Assembly: GCA_039583875.1 (NCBI GenBank)
Contig: CM077147.1
Span: 112,092,440-112,156,439, forward strand
Origin: Platanthera guangdongensis
Taxonomy: Eukaryota > Streptophyta > Magnoliopsida > Asparagales > Orchidaceae
DNA length: 64,000 nucleotides
Reading direction: 5' to 3'
Positions 1 through 12,529 of the stretch are shown here, one piece after another (positions within the stretch are counted from its first letter, which is position 1; every line of letters starts with the position of its first letter). Below the pieces are notes generated by a model, which had not been told where the DNA came from, made no database searches, and saw nothing but the letters and a program-made list of their open reading frames with translations. A program made the position numbers and the translations under genes.

Positions 1-2740
1 AATGCTCATACAAACTTATAAGTTAAGAATTGGGTTACATAAAAGTAACTCATCGTATAAGAGTGCTCATACAAACTTATACGATGAGGATCTTGTTGTG
101 TAATGTTATGAAATGCTATGAATGTTATGCAATGACTCACCCATGAACACACCCATGCAATTATTATGTCGACACAGACTATAGTTCCCACTTTTCGAGC
201 AGGTAGCTAACCTCTCAGGCATCAGCCGCCGTGGCCAGGCGGTGATAGTAGAACGGGCACTTCTACTACTAGGCGGGTATCCACACTACTTCACCTAGGC
301 CTCCGTACGCCTCAACGCTAAGAACACAACAGCGGAGCCCATACGTACTATGGCCCAGCGGGGTCTTGGGTAGATGTGCACCAAGAACATAGCCCGAACT
401 GGCCTTGCGTGACCCGGAAGGGGAGTCAGAAGTAAGCACGAGGACACAGCCCAACCGTTCACTTGGCATGGAAGGGGCCCCGGGACGTGAACACTGAGGA
501 CACAACCCAACCGCCCAAAGTCTAACTGTCGACTCCCGTCGGTGTGACGACTGGCGAGCCCGTATACCTTCCACACTATCCTTAACTCAGGATTACGACA
601 CCACGTGTCGACTCACACCGCATGAAAATGCCACATCAACATAACATAGAAGGGGCCTCGAAAGTAAGCACAAGGACACATCCCAACCATCCATCCATGC
701 CTTATCACAACACAACCAAACAAGTGACGGTCAACACCACACTTACATCCCTTCACAATACTACCCGTAGGGAGACGACGCTCTAAGTATTGGAGTACTA
801 AACTCAATTCATTAGTAAAACACACTCATGGCCATGATGTATTCTTCAATATGACTTTCCAAATGATGACAACATAATTTAACATGATGCACATATAAAG
901 ATCTATCACTCTTTCCAAATGGTAACGATATATTATGAACATGATGCGCATAAGTAACAATCTATCAATTCCTATCAAGTCAAGTTATTTAAATAAGCTT
1001 GCTACACAATGTGATTATATGAAATCTGATTAATAAGCTTCGTCAGTCATGCAATAAATGATTAATTATAAGAATTCATCCAAGCCAAGTATCTTGCAAT
1101 ATTAATTCCACTGAATCCAAATCCATCTTATAAAAAGACCAGAATTTAGGTGCAGATTGAATCTGGACAGCAACTTCGACCGGAGATTCTCGAAGCTACA
1201 TGAATCCGGTGAAGACGTGTAACCATATGATGGAAAGTTCCTTCCGTTGTCCACAACTTTTGTATTCAGACCTCAACCCAGATTTGACGTTATCCTATTT
1301 GAAATCGGTCTTGAAGTCCGCTGTGTACATAACACAATTTCTGCATGCAGGATTTATTGAAGACCATTTTCGTTTAGACTTTCCTGTGGCCACAGACATT
1401 GCCTGAAGTCATGAAACCATTCGTTGGAAAGGTATTTTCAAGGGCTTCAACTTCCATGTTTAGCCAAAAGCCCAGATCTGGACATATCACACCTAAACAT
1501 GGTCACGAAGTTCGCTGCGCAGAATACAGATTCTGTACGCATCTTAAGGCGGAATGAATGGGATCGGTTCATCTTCCCCCTCAAGGCGATCTCCCCAAAT
1601 CATTCCAGAATTTTATCCACCCTTATTCACCCTCATGAGGCCTTTGCTCTTCATGAAACCATCCCCCATCTCCTCATATAAGACCGGAGAGGTTGAAGAC
1701 ACCACTAACCAAGAGCACAAGCCCCGAAATGGCCTCACCCTAGAGAAAGCATCTTCTCACATGTCAAGACTCTTTTGAGTCGACGTCTCGCCTAGATATC
1801 TACAGATCTAGCACCAAGGGAGAGGGTAGGAAACTCACATCTATTCCAGTGGTTCCTCCATTTCCGGCCATGGATCTCGTAATTCTCCTTGGTGACATCT
1901 TCTCCTTCACGGCAATGGCGGATTGTCCCTCCCTAGAACTTGCTCCTGCAGTTCTCCTTCTACAGAAGTTCTCTCAGAAAACAGGTATTAAGTGAACGTG
2001 GAAACTGCTAGGGTTTTCTCTCCCCCTTATATATGAAAAGTGACACGGGTAGGGACACGACCGTGTTCTTACCCGTGTCCTGCCTGGCGAAGCGGTAACG
2101 ATAGTTTCCGTGTCGGTTCAATACTTGACACGGGTAGGGACACGCCAGTGTCCCGACCTGTGTCCCGACCCGTGTCCGTATGACATGGCCATGTTCCCTA
2201 GTCGTGTCCTTGTCGGGATATAGTTCGACGATCTTAACAGTTCGTCGATCTCGATAAAAATCGTCGACTGGAGTACACAGGTAGGGACACGTCCGTGTCT
2301 CTACCCGTATCATGTTAATTCGTCGAAGTCGACGTGCAGTTCATCGATCTCGACACCTCTCGTCGAGTGTAACTCGACACACACGGGTAGGGACACGCCT
2401 ATGTCGCTACCCGTGTCACCTGATGTCGACACAGCTCGTCAGTCTCGACACGCCCTGTCGAGTGTAACTCGACACACACGGGTAGGGACACGCCCGTGTC
2501 GCTACCCGTGTCACATGATGTCGACACAGTTCGCCGATCTCGACATGCCTCGTCGAGTTCAACTCGACGCACACGCACACGGGTAGGGACACGCCCATGT
2601 CTCTACCCGTGTCTCATGCTTGTCTAATTTCTCCTCCTTTTCACATGTGCTGCCCTGTTGTCAGCACTCCCCATGAACCCTAGTCAGCTCTCCTGACTCA
2701 AAACACGCACAAGGGGCCTAGAGCGATTCGGGACGTTACA
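1..2740 (-). repeat. 3' LTR of element A (partial)
   Basis: Aligned by eye with 8229-10971 over its whole length. It ends on the plus strand in GGGACGTTACA, which is TGTAACGTCCC at the LTR start in element orientation. The outer end lies outside the window. Both LTRs hold the same minisatellite near their U3 end. Confidence 0.92.
2038..2612. repeat. Palindrome-rich minisatellite inside the element A LTR
   Basis: About six loose repeats of a unit containing ACACGGGTAGGGACACGCCC followed by its near inverse (GTGTC..TACCCGTGTC), interspersed with TCGTCGAGTGTAACTCGAC-type dyads. Spacing is roughly 90-110 bp. The same array is in the other LTR. It produces spurious ORFs on both strands. No coding role is supported. 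Confidence 0.85.
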
Positions 2741-2790
2741 AATCCTATAAACAAAATAAAAGATTTCGTCCCCAAAATCATGCTTAGGCT
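2741..2790 (-). promoter_or_regulatory. Degenerate polypurine-tract region of element A
   Basis: Next to the inner end of the 3' LTR. In element orientation it reads TTTTGGGGACGAAATC then an A/T-rich stretch before the LTR. GGGACGAAAT is the usual sequence just upstream of the PPT in Tekay-like elements; the G-run expected right before the LTR is missing, so plus-strand priming may have been lost. Confidence 0.5.
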
Positions 2791-2829
2791 GTGGTGAGAA
2801 AAGCATAATAGAAAATTTAACATATGCTT

Positions 2830-5781
2830 TTAAATAAAGTTACCTTGAGCAAACAACTCCGGGTAGCGTTGCTGTATCAAATCCAATGGCTCCCATGTGT
2901 ACTCCTCCTTCCCATGGTTAGACCATAGCACCTTCACCAAGGGAACACTTTTGCAGCATAATATTCTCGTCTCGCTATCTACGATCCGCACCGGCTCTAG
3001 TCGCACAGACCTATCTGACGCCACTGCACCATCAGTAGTGGGAATATATTGGTTGGGCCGCAACAGTGCTTTTCGAAGCGACGACACATGGAACACGTCG
3101 TGGAGATTCTCTAGTACTGGTGGGAACTCCAACCGATAGGCCAACGGGCCAATCCTTTCTAGTATAGTATAAGGCCCAACATACCTCAGGCTGAGCTTTT
3201 TCACTCTATGCACCCGCGACACTCCATGCATCGGCCGAATCTTGAGGAACACTTTATCGCCCACTTGGAACTCCACCATCCGGTGCTTTTTATTGTAATA
3301 CTTCGCCTGCTGACTTTGAGCCTCCAACATGCGATCCCGTATCAATCTAACCGCCGCATCAGTATCATCTATATATTCATTTCCCAATGCCTTCGGATCT
3401 TCATCCTGCACCCAAGACAAGGGGGTCATGCACCTTCTTCCGCAAAGGGCTTCATTGGGCGTCATACCGATGCTCGCCTAATGGCTATTATTGTAGGAGA
3501 ATTCCACCAGGGGCAAGAGTCTTTCCTACGGCTCTCCTCTGTCCAGTACACATAACCTCAATAAATCCTCCAGTGTTCTGATGGTCCGCTCAGACTGCCC
3601 GTTCGTCTGAGGGTGGAGTGCAGTACTAAAGGTAAGGCGTGAGCCCAAATATGCCTGTACCGCCTTCCACTCCTTGGAAGTAAACCGACCATCCCGATCT
3701 AAAACAATTGTCTTGGGCATGCCATGATACCGAACAAATTGCTCCACAAATAGACGTACCAAAACATCTACGTGTGCTTTCTTCTTCATTGGAATGAACC
3801 GGGCCACCTTTGTCAGTCGATCAACAATAACCCACACTGAATCATTCCCGGAGCGGGAGCGAGGTAGCCCATGGACAAAGTCCATGGAAATATCCTCGAA
3901 CTTCCATTCGGGGATGGGCAACGACTGCAACAAACCACCGGGACTCCTGCATTCAGCCTTCACTCTTTGACAAGCTTCACAATGTGTAACATAGTAACGA
4001 ACATCCTTCTTCATTCCTGGCCAGCACATGGTCTTCCGTAAGCCGACGTATATCTTGGCAATACCCGGATGTACAGAATATTGAGAGGAATGTGCCTCTC
4101 TCAAGATATCCTCCCGGATTTTGCCACCCTTGGGAATATAGAGGCTTCCACGAAAATAAACGAGGCCGTCTTTTAGTGTGTACTCATCGGCGGTCCCATC
4201 TTCAATTGCCTTAATTGCCGGGGCCAAGGCCGCATCCATTCCTTGCTCCACCCGAATCCGGTCCCGGATATCACAAACTATGCTCATGCTGGACAAATAC
4301 TCTGCATACTCTGCCGAAGGAGCCTTGAATACTAGAGTAATTTCCATCTCCTCAATCATCCGAGCTAACTCCATACTCATCAACCGAGACTCTGGGCTAG
4401 AGCCTAGCACTTTTCTGCTCAAGGCATCGGCTACCGAGTTTGCTTTCCCGGGGTGGTAGTTCATGGTGAACTCATAGTCGCATAGAAATTCCAACCACCG
4501 CCGTTGTCTCAGGTTCAACTTCTTCTGAGTGTGGACATACTTCAAGTTTTTGTGATCGGAAAAGATCTCGCAATGGACGCCATATAGATAATGCCTCCAG
4601 ACCTTCAAAGCGAACACCACTGCTCCCAACTCCAAATCATGGACCAGGTAATTAATTTCATGTTTCTTTAACTGTCTTGAAGCATATGCGATCACGTGCC
4701 CGTGCTACATCAGTACCGCTCCCATCCCTTGATACGATGCGTCGATGTAAACCTGAAATCCTTCCTTCCCAGATGGAAATGCAAGGATGGGGGCGGAGGT
4801 AAGCCTATCCTTCAGCTCTTGGAACGCCGCTTCACATTGGGGTGTCCACTCAAATGGCACACCCTTCTTCGTCAAGGAGGTGAGAGGAAGGGCAATCTTG
4901 GAAAATCCTTTCATGAACTTGCGGTAGTACCCAGCAAGTCCAAGAAAGCTTCGTATATCGGCCGCCGACTTCAAGGGCAACCACTCCTTCACAGCTCGCA
5001 CCTTTGCTGGATCCACTGCTAATCCTGCCCCACTGATCACATGCCCCAAGAAGGCAACCTACTTAAGCCAGAATTCACACTTGCTAAACTTGGCATACAA
5101 GGTGTGCTCCTTCAATTTCTTCAAAACCAAGGTCAGGTGCTCGACATGCTCCTCCTCCGTCATTAAGTAGACTAAGATGTCGTCGATGAAAACTATGACG
5201 AAGATGTCCAAATACGGTTCAAACACCTTGTTCATCAGGCTCATGAAGGCCGAAGGGGCATTTATGAGCCCAAACGGCATTACTGTGAACTCATACAAAC
5301 CATATCTCGAACTGAAGGCCGTTTTCTGGATGTCCCCTTCTCAAATCCTCAACTGATAGTATCCAGAGCGCAAATCCAGTTTGGAAAACCAATGTGCTCC
5401 CACTAATTGATCGAACAACTCGTCGATCCGAGGTAGCGGATGAGTGTTACGCACCGTTAACCGATTGAGTTCCCGATAATCTATGCACAACCGCAGGGTT
5501 CCATCCTTCTTCTTCACGAACAGTACAGGAGCTCCCCAGGGTGATGAACTGGGGCGAACGAACCCTGACTCCACCAGTTCTTACAATTGAACTCTAAACT
5601 CTGCAAGCTCTTTCGGGGCCATTCTGTACGGAGCCTTGGATACAGGCTTGGCACCTGGTACTAGATTAATCTGGAAGTCAACCTCTCTATGCGGAGGTAA
5701 TCCTAGTAGCTTCTCAGGAAATACCTCGGGAAAATCCCGCACTACTCGTACATCCTTTAATTCCAATGCTTCTTCTTTCAA
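2830..5781 (-). pseudogene. Element A pol: RT, RNase H, integrase, chromodomain-like tail (dead)
   Basis: One minus-strand frame runs from about 5781 to 2830 and is broken only by stop codons, at about 5579, 5339, 5057, 4703, 3524 and 3478. Order: RT ([40 protein letters not shown] as the YxDD-type site near 5190), RNase H ([25 protein letters not shown]), zinc-binding and catalytic integrase (CEACQRVK; D in [10 protein letters not shown] in VLDRDGRF, E in QSERTIR), then the C-terminal LVKVLWSNH...EYTWEPL...YPELF segment typical of chromoviruses. Catalytic residues are kept, but the stops rule out a polyprotein. The change at each stop fits a C-to-T or G-to-A transition in a Gln, Arg or Trp codon. 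The frame differs from gag-protease by one shift near 5785. Confidence 0.92.
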
Positions 5782-7484
5782 CTTGAACCGATCATGAAGA
5801 CCTCGTCCCCCTTCATACGAGCTTTTACAATCTGGACGGAAGATAACATCATGCGAGGCGCGAAGCCAATACCTTGGGAGATGACGTCAGAGTCTCCATG
5901 TCTCAAATAGATCCGCTTCTCCGCGCAGTCGATCCTCGCGAAGTGCCAGTCCAGCCATGCCATGCCCAAAATGATGTCAAACTCCGGCATTCTGAGAACC
6001 GTGGCCGGTGTATCAAAGGCCTTCCCATCAATAAATAACTCCAGCTCGCACTTGGAGGTTGCGATCATCTTCGAGCCGTCCGAAAGGCATACACGTCGGG
6101 CTATGCCAGTGAAGTACTATACACCCTCCATGTCTTTTATGAAATCCTCGAACACAAAGGAGTGTGAGGCACCGGTATTGAACAGCGCATAGGCCGTCTT
6201 CCCGCCAATAATCACGGTGCCTAAGTACCAACAGCCAAAACTTATTGTTAGGTGTCTAGTAAGTCTTAATCAATTCAAGTTAGACCATGAAAATATGTTA
6301 ATTAATTAAATCATACCTGCAATCACATATTGTGGGTTCCATTCCTACGCCATGTCAAACGCGTACACCTGATCCCTAGCAGGGCCGGGGTTACCTCCTC
6401 GCTGTCCTCGTCCTCGACCACGCATATATCCCCGTCCTCGTGGGGCTGCTGGAGGGAGATCAGGAGGGATGTTCCCATATAGCTGCGAGCAGAAACGTCG
6501 GATGTGGCCCGGCTGGTTGCATTCGAAGCACACCAGCCCACGACGCCCTTCAGGTTGTTGAAATTGCTGAGGCTGTGGGGGTGGAGGCAACGCAGGCGGC
6601 TGCGGAACCGGATGCTCCACCCTATAGTTCCGGTGGACACGCCCTCCACCTCTTTTATATCCTCTTCCTCCTCTGAAGTCTCGCCTCCTTCTATTCCATG
6701 GGCCGGCTTACATCACGTCCTTCGCAGGCCTCTTACTACATCACTGGTGGTCCGCCTCCAATCTTTTCGCCATATCAATGATCTCTGCCAAGCTTCTATC
6801 CGATATAAACAAAAGGGACTGCCTTAGGGGATCTCGCAGCCTTTTGTAGAAGCGCTTGGCATAACCTCTGTCATCCAACTCGTAAGAATCTGCAAACCTT
6901 GCAAGATGCTGGAATTCCCGCTGGTATTCCGTAACTGACTTTGATCCCTGCTTTAGTAGAAGAAACCTCTGCTCAAGCTCATCTCGGGCCGATGTAGGGA
7001 TAAAGTGCTCCAAGAAAACACCCGAGAATTCACTCCAACTTATCTTTGTGTAGACCCGGCCTTGGAAGGTAGTGCCCATGAGGGACTTCCATCACCTCTT
7101 AGCATGTGAGTCCAAGACGGACACCGCCAATGTCACTGCCATGTTGGCCGGGCAACGGATACCAGACAACAACTCCTGAACCGTGTCTAGCCATTCCTCT
7201 GTACGTACGGCTGACTCTGTCCCAAGGTAGGCGGGAGGGGAGAGAGCCCGGAAGGTGCTCAGCCAGTTGGAGCTCGGGTCCTGTTATTGCACCGGGAGCT
7301 GTTGCGCCCTAAAAGCATCGAGGATGGCATTGAGCGTCTGCCCCAACTCAGATTGTTGGAACTGAGTGGGAGTGGGTATGGAGGGCGTAGGAGTGCCTCC
7401 CACCTGCTCAACGAGCGCTGGAATCTACACATAAAACTCAAACGTATGGTCAGGTTGGCTAATCTTAAGGTCAAAGTTGGACAT
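5778..7484 (-). pseudogene. Element A gag and aspartic protease (dead)
   Basis: Starts with an ATG at 7484-7482 (MSNFDLKISQPDHTF). One frame holds capsid-like gag (YTKISWSEFSGVFLEHFIP, SVTEYQREFQHLARF), a proline-rich linker, one CCHC zinc knuckle (CFECNQPGHIRRFC, about 6530-6489) and the protease. In-frame stops occur after FEFYV, after LPVQ, after SHAKR, after EADHQ and within the protease. The protease active site reads LFNTGASHSFV where the family has LFDTGASHSF: the catalytic Asp codon is Asn (6177-6179), so the enzyme would be inactive. The second half (FDIILGMAWLDWH) is normal. Gag, protease and pol would form one polyprotein in an intact relative. Confidence 0.88.
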
Positions 7485-7603
7485 ACTTAGCGTGAATTAC
7501 ATATGGGCACACACCTGCTTCCACTAAGTCAGTTTGTCCCCAAACTGACTAATCAAATGGGGGTGGCACAATTATTGAATGACTTCCTTAGTTGAGGATC
7601 GTG

Positions 7604-7637
7604 GCACTCTGATACCATTTGCACTCTGATACCATTT
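7604..7637 (-). promoter_or_regulatory. Primer-binding site of element A, tandemly duplicated
   Basis: On the minus strand TGGTATCAGAGTGC (7634-7621) sits three bases from the 5' LTR and matches the 3' end of plant initiator tRNA-Met. A second identical copy lies at 7617-7604, giving a perfect 17-bp tandem duplication. Confidence 0.85.
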
Positions 7638-10600
7638 GTGGTAGCATTAGCACACGAGCTAACCTGTACCACAAGACGCCTATTCCGCCGGCTACAACAA
7701 TATCAATATATCATGCCAACCCAACCAAATATAATAAGCAAGAGAAGTCAAAATCCACACTAAGTAATAAAGTCCATGACATCAATAAATGAGAAGCTAA
7801 AACATGCTTCTACAATATATCAGACTACAGCTAAACTTTGCCCAAATGGGGTACATTAGAGTATCAAGCTACTAACATCAGTAACCGACGGTATCGACGG
7901 CACCGTCACTTCAGGCCCTATCATCCTGGCCTAGCTGTCCTTCTGCGTAGTCCGCGGCTGCTCTACCTGCGGCGTGACCTCCTAAAAGTAAGACGTAGCA
8001 ACCGTTAGTCGAAATGACTAAGTGGTTTCACATCCGCTCCCCCGGCGACTCCTCGGCACCGGGCGGAGAGAAGGAACAAGAGTACAATATACAATAAGTA
8101 TGCAAGTAAAGGAAGTAAAAATAGGTGGCAGTAGAGTAAGAGTAACAGTATCATAATCTAGCAAATATTTAAGAGCTACAGCAAGTTAACATGTATAAGT
8201 AACAACAGGAAAGTAACTTAACTTATAAGAATGCTCATACAAACTTATAAGTTAAGGATCGGGTTACATAAAGGTAACTCATCGTATAAGAGTGCCCATA
8301 CAAACTTATACGATGAGGATCTTGTTGTGCACTATTATGAAATGCTATGAATATTATGCAATGACTCACCCATGAACACACCCATGCAATTGCTATGTCG
8401 ACACAGACTATAGTTCCCACTTTTCGAGCAGGTAGCTAACCTCTCAGGCATCAGCCGCCGTGGCCAGGCGGTGACAGTAGAACGGGCACTTCTACTACTA
8501 GGCAGGTATCCACACCACTTCACCTAGGCCTCTGTATGCCTCAACGCTAAGAACACAACAGCGGAGCCCATGATTACTATGGCCCAGCGGGGTCTTGGGT
8601 AGATGTGCACCAAGAACAAAACCCGAATTGGCCTTGCGTGACCCGGAAGGGGCCTCGGAAATAAGCACGAAGACACAGCCCAACCGTTCAATTGGCACGG
8701 AAGGGGCCCCGGGATGTGAACACCGAGGACACAGCCCAACCGCCCAAAGTCTAACTGTCGACTCCCGTCGGTGTGACGACTGGCGAGCCCGTAGACCTGC
8801 CACACTATCCTTAACCCAGGATTACGACACCGCGTGTCGACTCACACCGCATGCAAATGCAAAATCAACATAACATGGAAGGGGCCTCGGAAGTAAGCAC
8901 AAGGACACAGCCCAACAATCCATCCATGCCTTATCACAACACAACAAAACAAGTGACGGTCAACACCGCACTTATATCTCATCACAATACTACCCATAGG
9001 GAGACGACACTCAAAGTATTGGACTACTAAACTCAATTCATTAGTCAAACATACTCATGGACATGATGTATTCTTCAATATGACTTTCCAAATGATGACA
9101 ACATAATATAAAATGATGCGCATATAAAGATCTATCACTCTTTCCAAATGGTAACGACATATTATGAACATGATGCGCATAAGTAACAATCTATCAATTC
9201 CTATCAAGTCAATTTATTTAAATAAGCTTGCTACACAATGTGATTATATGAAATCTGATTAATAAGCTTTGTCAGTCATGCAACAAATGATTAATTAAAA
9301 GAATTCATCCAAGCCAAGTATCTTGTAATATTAATACCACCAAATCCAAATCCATCTTATAAAAAGCCCAGAATTTAGGTGCAGATTGAATCTGGACAGC
9401 AAATTCGACCGGAGATTCCCGAAGCTACAGGAATCCGGTGAAGACATGTAACCTCACGATGGAAAGTTACTTCCGTAGTCCACAAATTTCGTATTCAGAC
9501 CTCAACCCAGATTTGACGTTATCCTATTTGAAATTGGTCTTGAAGTCCGCTGCGTACAGAACACAATTTCTGCATGCAGGATTTATTGAACACCATTTTC
9601 GTTTAGACATTCCCGTGGCCACAGACTTTGCCTGAAGTCGTGCAACCATTCGTTGGAAAGGTATTTTCAAGAGCTTCAACTTTTGTGTTTAGCTGAAAGC
9701 CCAGATCTGGCCATATCACACCTAGCAATGGTCACGAAGTTCGCTGCGCGCAGAATACAGATTCTGTATGCATCTTAAGGAGGAATGAACGACATCGGTT
9801 CATCTTTCCCCTCAAGGCGATCTCCCCAAATCATTCCAGAATTTTCTCCACCCTTATTCACCCTCATAAGGCCTTTGCTCTTCACGAAACCATCCCCCAT
9901 CTCCTCATAGAAGACCGGAGAGGTTGAAGACACCACTAACCAAGAGCACAAGCCCCGGATTGGCCTTACCCTAGAGAAAGTATCTTCTCACATGTCATGA
10001 CTCTTTTGAGTCGACGTCTCGCCTAGATATCTATAAATCTAGCACCAAGGGAGAGGGTAGGAAACTCACATCGATTCCAGCGGTTCCTCCATTTCCGGCC
10101 ATGGATCTCGTAATTCTCCTTGGTGGCATCTTCTCCTTCACTACGATGGCGGATTGTCCCTCCCTAGAACTTGCTCCTGTAGTTCTCCTTCTATAGAAGT
10201 TCTCTCAGAAAACAGGGATTAAGTGAACGTGGAAACGACTAGGGTTTTCTCTCCCCCTTATATATGAAAAGTGACACGGGTAGGTACACGGCCGTGTCCT
10301 TACCCGTGTCCTGCCTGGCGAAGCGGCAACGACAGTTTCCGTATCGGTTCAACACTTGACACGGGTGGGGACACGCCCGTATCCCGGCCCGTGTCCCGAC
10401 CCGTGTCCATATGACACGACCGTGTTCCCTGGTCATGTCCTTCTCGGGATACATTTCGACGATCTCAACAGTTCATCGATCTCGATCAAAATCGTCGACT
10501 GGAGCACACGGGTAGGGACACGCCCGTGTCTCTGCCCGTGTCATGTTAATTTGTCGAAGTTGATGTGCAGTTCGTCGATCTCGACACCTCTCGTCGAGTG

Positions 10601-10971
10601 TAACTCGACACACACGGGTAGGGACACGCCCGTGTCGCTACCCGTATCACCTGATGTTGACACAGCTCGTCAGTCTCGACACGCCCTGTCGAGTGTAACT
10701 CGACACACACGGGTAGGGACACACCCGTATCGCTACCCGTGTCACATGATGTCGACACAGCTCGCCAATCTCAACACGCCTCGTCGAGTTCAACTCGACG
10801 CATACGCACAAGGGTAGGGACACACCCATGTCTCTACCAGTGTCTCATGTTTGTCTAATTTCTCCTCCTTTTCATATGTGCTGCCCTGTTGTCAGCACTC
10901 CCCATGAACCCTAGTCAGCTCTCCTGACTCAAAACACACACGAGGGGCCTAGAGCGATTCGGGACATTACA
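7637..10971 (-). repeat. 5' LTR of element A (3,335 bp)
   Basis: Bounded by TG at 7637 next to the PBS and CA at 10971. In element orientation it starts TGTAATGTCCCGAATCGCTC and ends CTAATGCTACCACA. The part from 8229 on matches 1-2740 with scattered substitutions and small indels, so the insertion is not recent. It contains the same minisatellite (10272-10842). Short ORFs in it (for example near 8500-8870 and 10356-10817) are repeat artefacts. Confidence 0.92.
10272..10842. repeat. Minisatellite in the 5' LTR of element A
   Basis: Counterpart of 2038-2612: the same tandem ACACGGGTAGGGACACGCCC units with inverted halves, in the same order, differing by point changes. Confidence 0.85.
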
Positions 10972-11500
10972 CGATCTCGGCGGACAAGGCCCAGTCCGCC
11001 TGCCCCCAAGGCAGATTGCCAACACTCCACCAGAATAAGGCAGAGCCCGCAAGCCCCTACTCGCATAGCTGCCAAGACAACGGCCAACTGTCGGACTTGA
11101 CACCAGTCCGAGCAGTCCTCCACATAGCAGCTAACGTCGCTGCAACACTGGAGAGGTCGGCAAGGACCACATCCGATCTCCAAGGCCAGTCCGCAACAGC
11201 AGACACCGCTGACTCAACAAAGTCCGCAACACCTCCCGCGGATTGAATCTCCAATCCGCCCACTACACCAAGAACTGGCTAACTACAAGGCCGCAGACCA
11301 AGCTGAGCACCACCAACAGACTGCCATACACAGTCCGCTCAAAGCCGCTCCACGAGACACCCAAGCCGCCTAGACAACCCTGGCCACAGACCAACCCAGG
11401 CCGCACACCAGTCCACCCAGACCGCAACATCAGGCCGCCCAGACCTCCCATCCTTCTCTATCACCCACTTCCACTTCACAAACTTCACATATAAATAATA
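10972..11500. other. Unassigned GC-rich stretch between element A and the first MULE
   Basis: C-rich sequence with many AGTCCGC/CCGCCCAGACC-like words and no convincing ORF or terminal repeat. It may be the edge of an older element cut by element A and the MULE. Nothing can be named in it. Confidence 0.4.
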
Positions 11501-11590
11501 GGGAATTGATATTCGCAAACCTCAAATCGCTATCCGCAAACCAGGTTAACTCTTTTTTAGGGTTTTTGGTTTTTTATCCGCAAACAGCAG
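11501..11590 (+). repeat. Left TIR and subterminal region of MULE-1
   Basis: The 20-bp TIR is followed by inverted versions of the right-end motif (TATCCGCAAAC at about 11530 and 11577). These subterminal copies are likely transposase-binding sites (inference). Confidence 0.8.
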
Positions 11591-12055
11591 TTCTTTCACC
11601 GCAACCCACGCCAAATCCTTCGCCGCACCCCATGCTCGACGCTCCGGCTTCCACCGCCCCACGCTCGATCACTCCTGCTTCCACCGCCCCGCGATCGCTC
11701 CTTCTCCGCCGCACCCCACACTCGACGGCAAAGGTTCGCCCTTCTTCTTCTCCTCCTCCTTCATTCTCTACTTCTAGGTCTTTTATTTATAGATTTCAGG
11801 TTGGTGTTCTTGCAGATTTCTAGATTTTTCTAACTCAGAAGGTGCTGACTCTCCCTTTCCTAACTCAAAAGGTGCTGCCTCTCTTGCTTAACATTTTTTT
11901 CAAGTGATGTTTGAATTTTTTTTCCACATCTGAGACGAATTTTTTCATCTTTTTTTCTAGAATCTTTTCATCTTAGATACTACAAACTTGGATACTCATC
12001 TCCCATATCATGCAGATCATCAGCGGAGTTAAGTGGCGGAGTTAAGAGTACCCGG

Positions 12056-12343
12056 GTGAAGGAAGTGCAGTGGAGTGCATTCTCTGTGGATTCACAACAA
12101 TTCAACTCTGGCGGGGTTGAATATTTTTCAGATTTCTTACTAGAAAATTCAGACGTTTCCACCAATCAGGTAAACATGAATGGTGACCTCAACTCTAGTT
12201 TTATGGAAGTTCATGGTCATGGCATGAATCTAAGTTCTTCTGAGCAACATGATGCAAATATTTATGGCGCATATGATAATGATCCTAATTACTGGGAAAA
12301 CCTTTATACAGGTTGGAAATATTATGCTAACACTGGACAATGA
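12056..12343 (+). pseudogene. MULE-1 N-terminal ORF (probable first coding exon)
   Basis: A 95-codon frame (MKEVQWSAFSVDSQQFN... ending KYYANTGQ), acidic and Asn/Ser-rich, with no domain I recognise. It precedes the FAR1-like region by about 190 bp of AT-rich sequence that contains stops and could be an intron. Related MULE genes often start with a low-complexity segment before the DNA-binding domain. Its membership in the transposase gene is inferred from position and strand only. The GC-rich stretch upstream (11590-11760) resembles a 5' leader. Confidence 0.5.
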
Positions 12344-12529
12344 CATCAAATAGATTATAATGATGCATGTCTGAATATCGTGCAATTGGATCATGTCTGA
12401 GATGTCGATGGACCAGAAACAGTGTTCCTTGATTGTGTATGGTATGAAGTATACAAGTAGTATGCATTTTCAAATAATGTTATTTGTATTGTTAGTTAAT
12501 AGTCCTTCCTTTTTTTGTTGGACATGTAG

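Larger units (their letters stand above)
1..10971 (-). mobile_element. Element A: Tekay-like Ty3/gypsy retrotransposon, left LTR truncated by window edge
   Basis: Seen: two long direct repeats (1-2740 and 7637-10971) flank minus-strand gag, protease, RT, RNase H, integrase and a C-terminal chromodomain-like segment, the Ty3/gypsy domain order. A PBS complementary to initiator tRNA-Met lies inside the right LTR, so the right LTR is the 5' one. The left LTR matches the right one from right-LTR position 8229 on, so about 590 bp lie before the window and the left target duplication cannot be checked. All coding parts carry stop codons. Known: long LTRs, a TGTAAYGTCCC start and a pol end of the type VKVLW...TWE...YPELF are usual for the Tekay/Del chromovirus lineage. 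Lineage is inferred; the element is clearly dead. Confidence 0.93.

Noticed and set aside
2038..2612. CRISPR-like array
   Set aside because: Repeats are variable, palindromic and without uniform spacers; eukaryotic LTR minisatellite with a matching copy in the other LTR.
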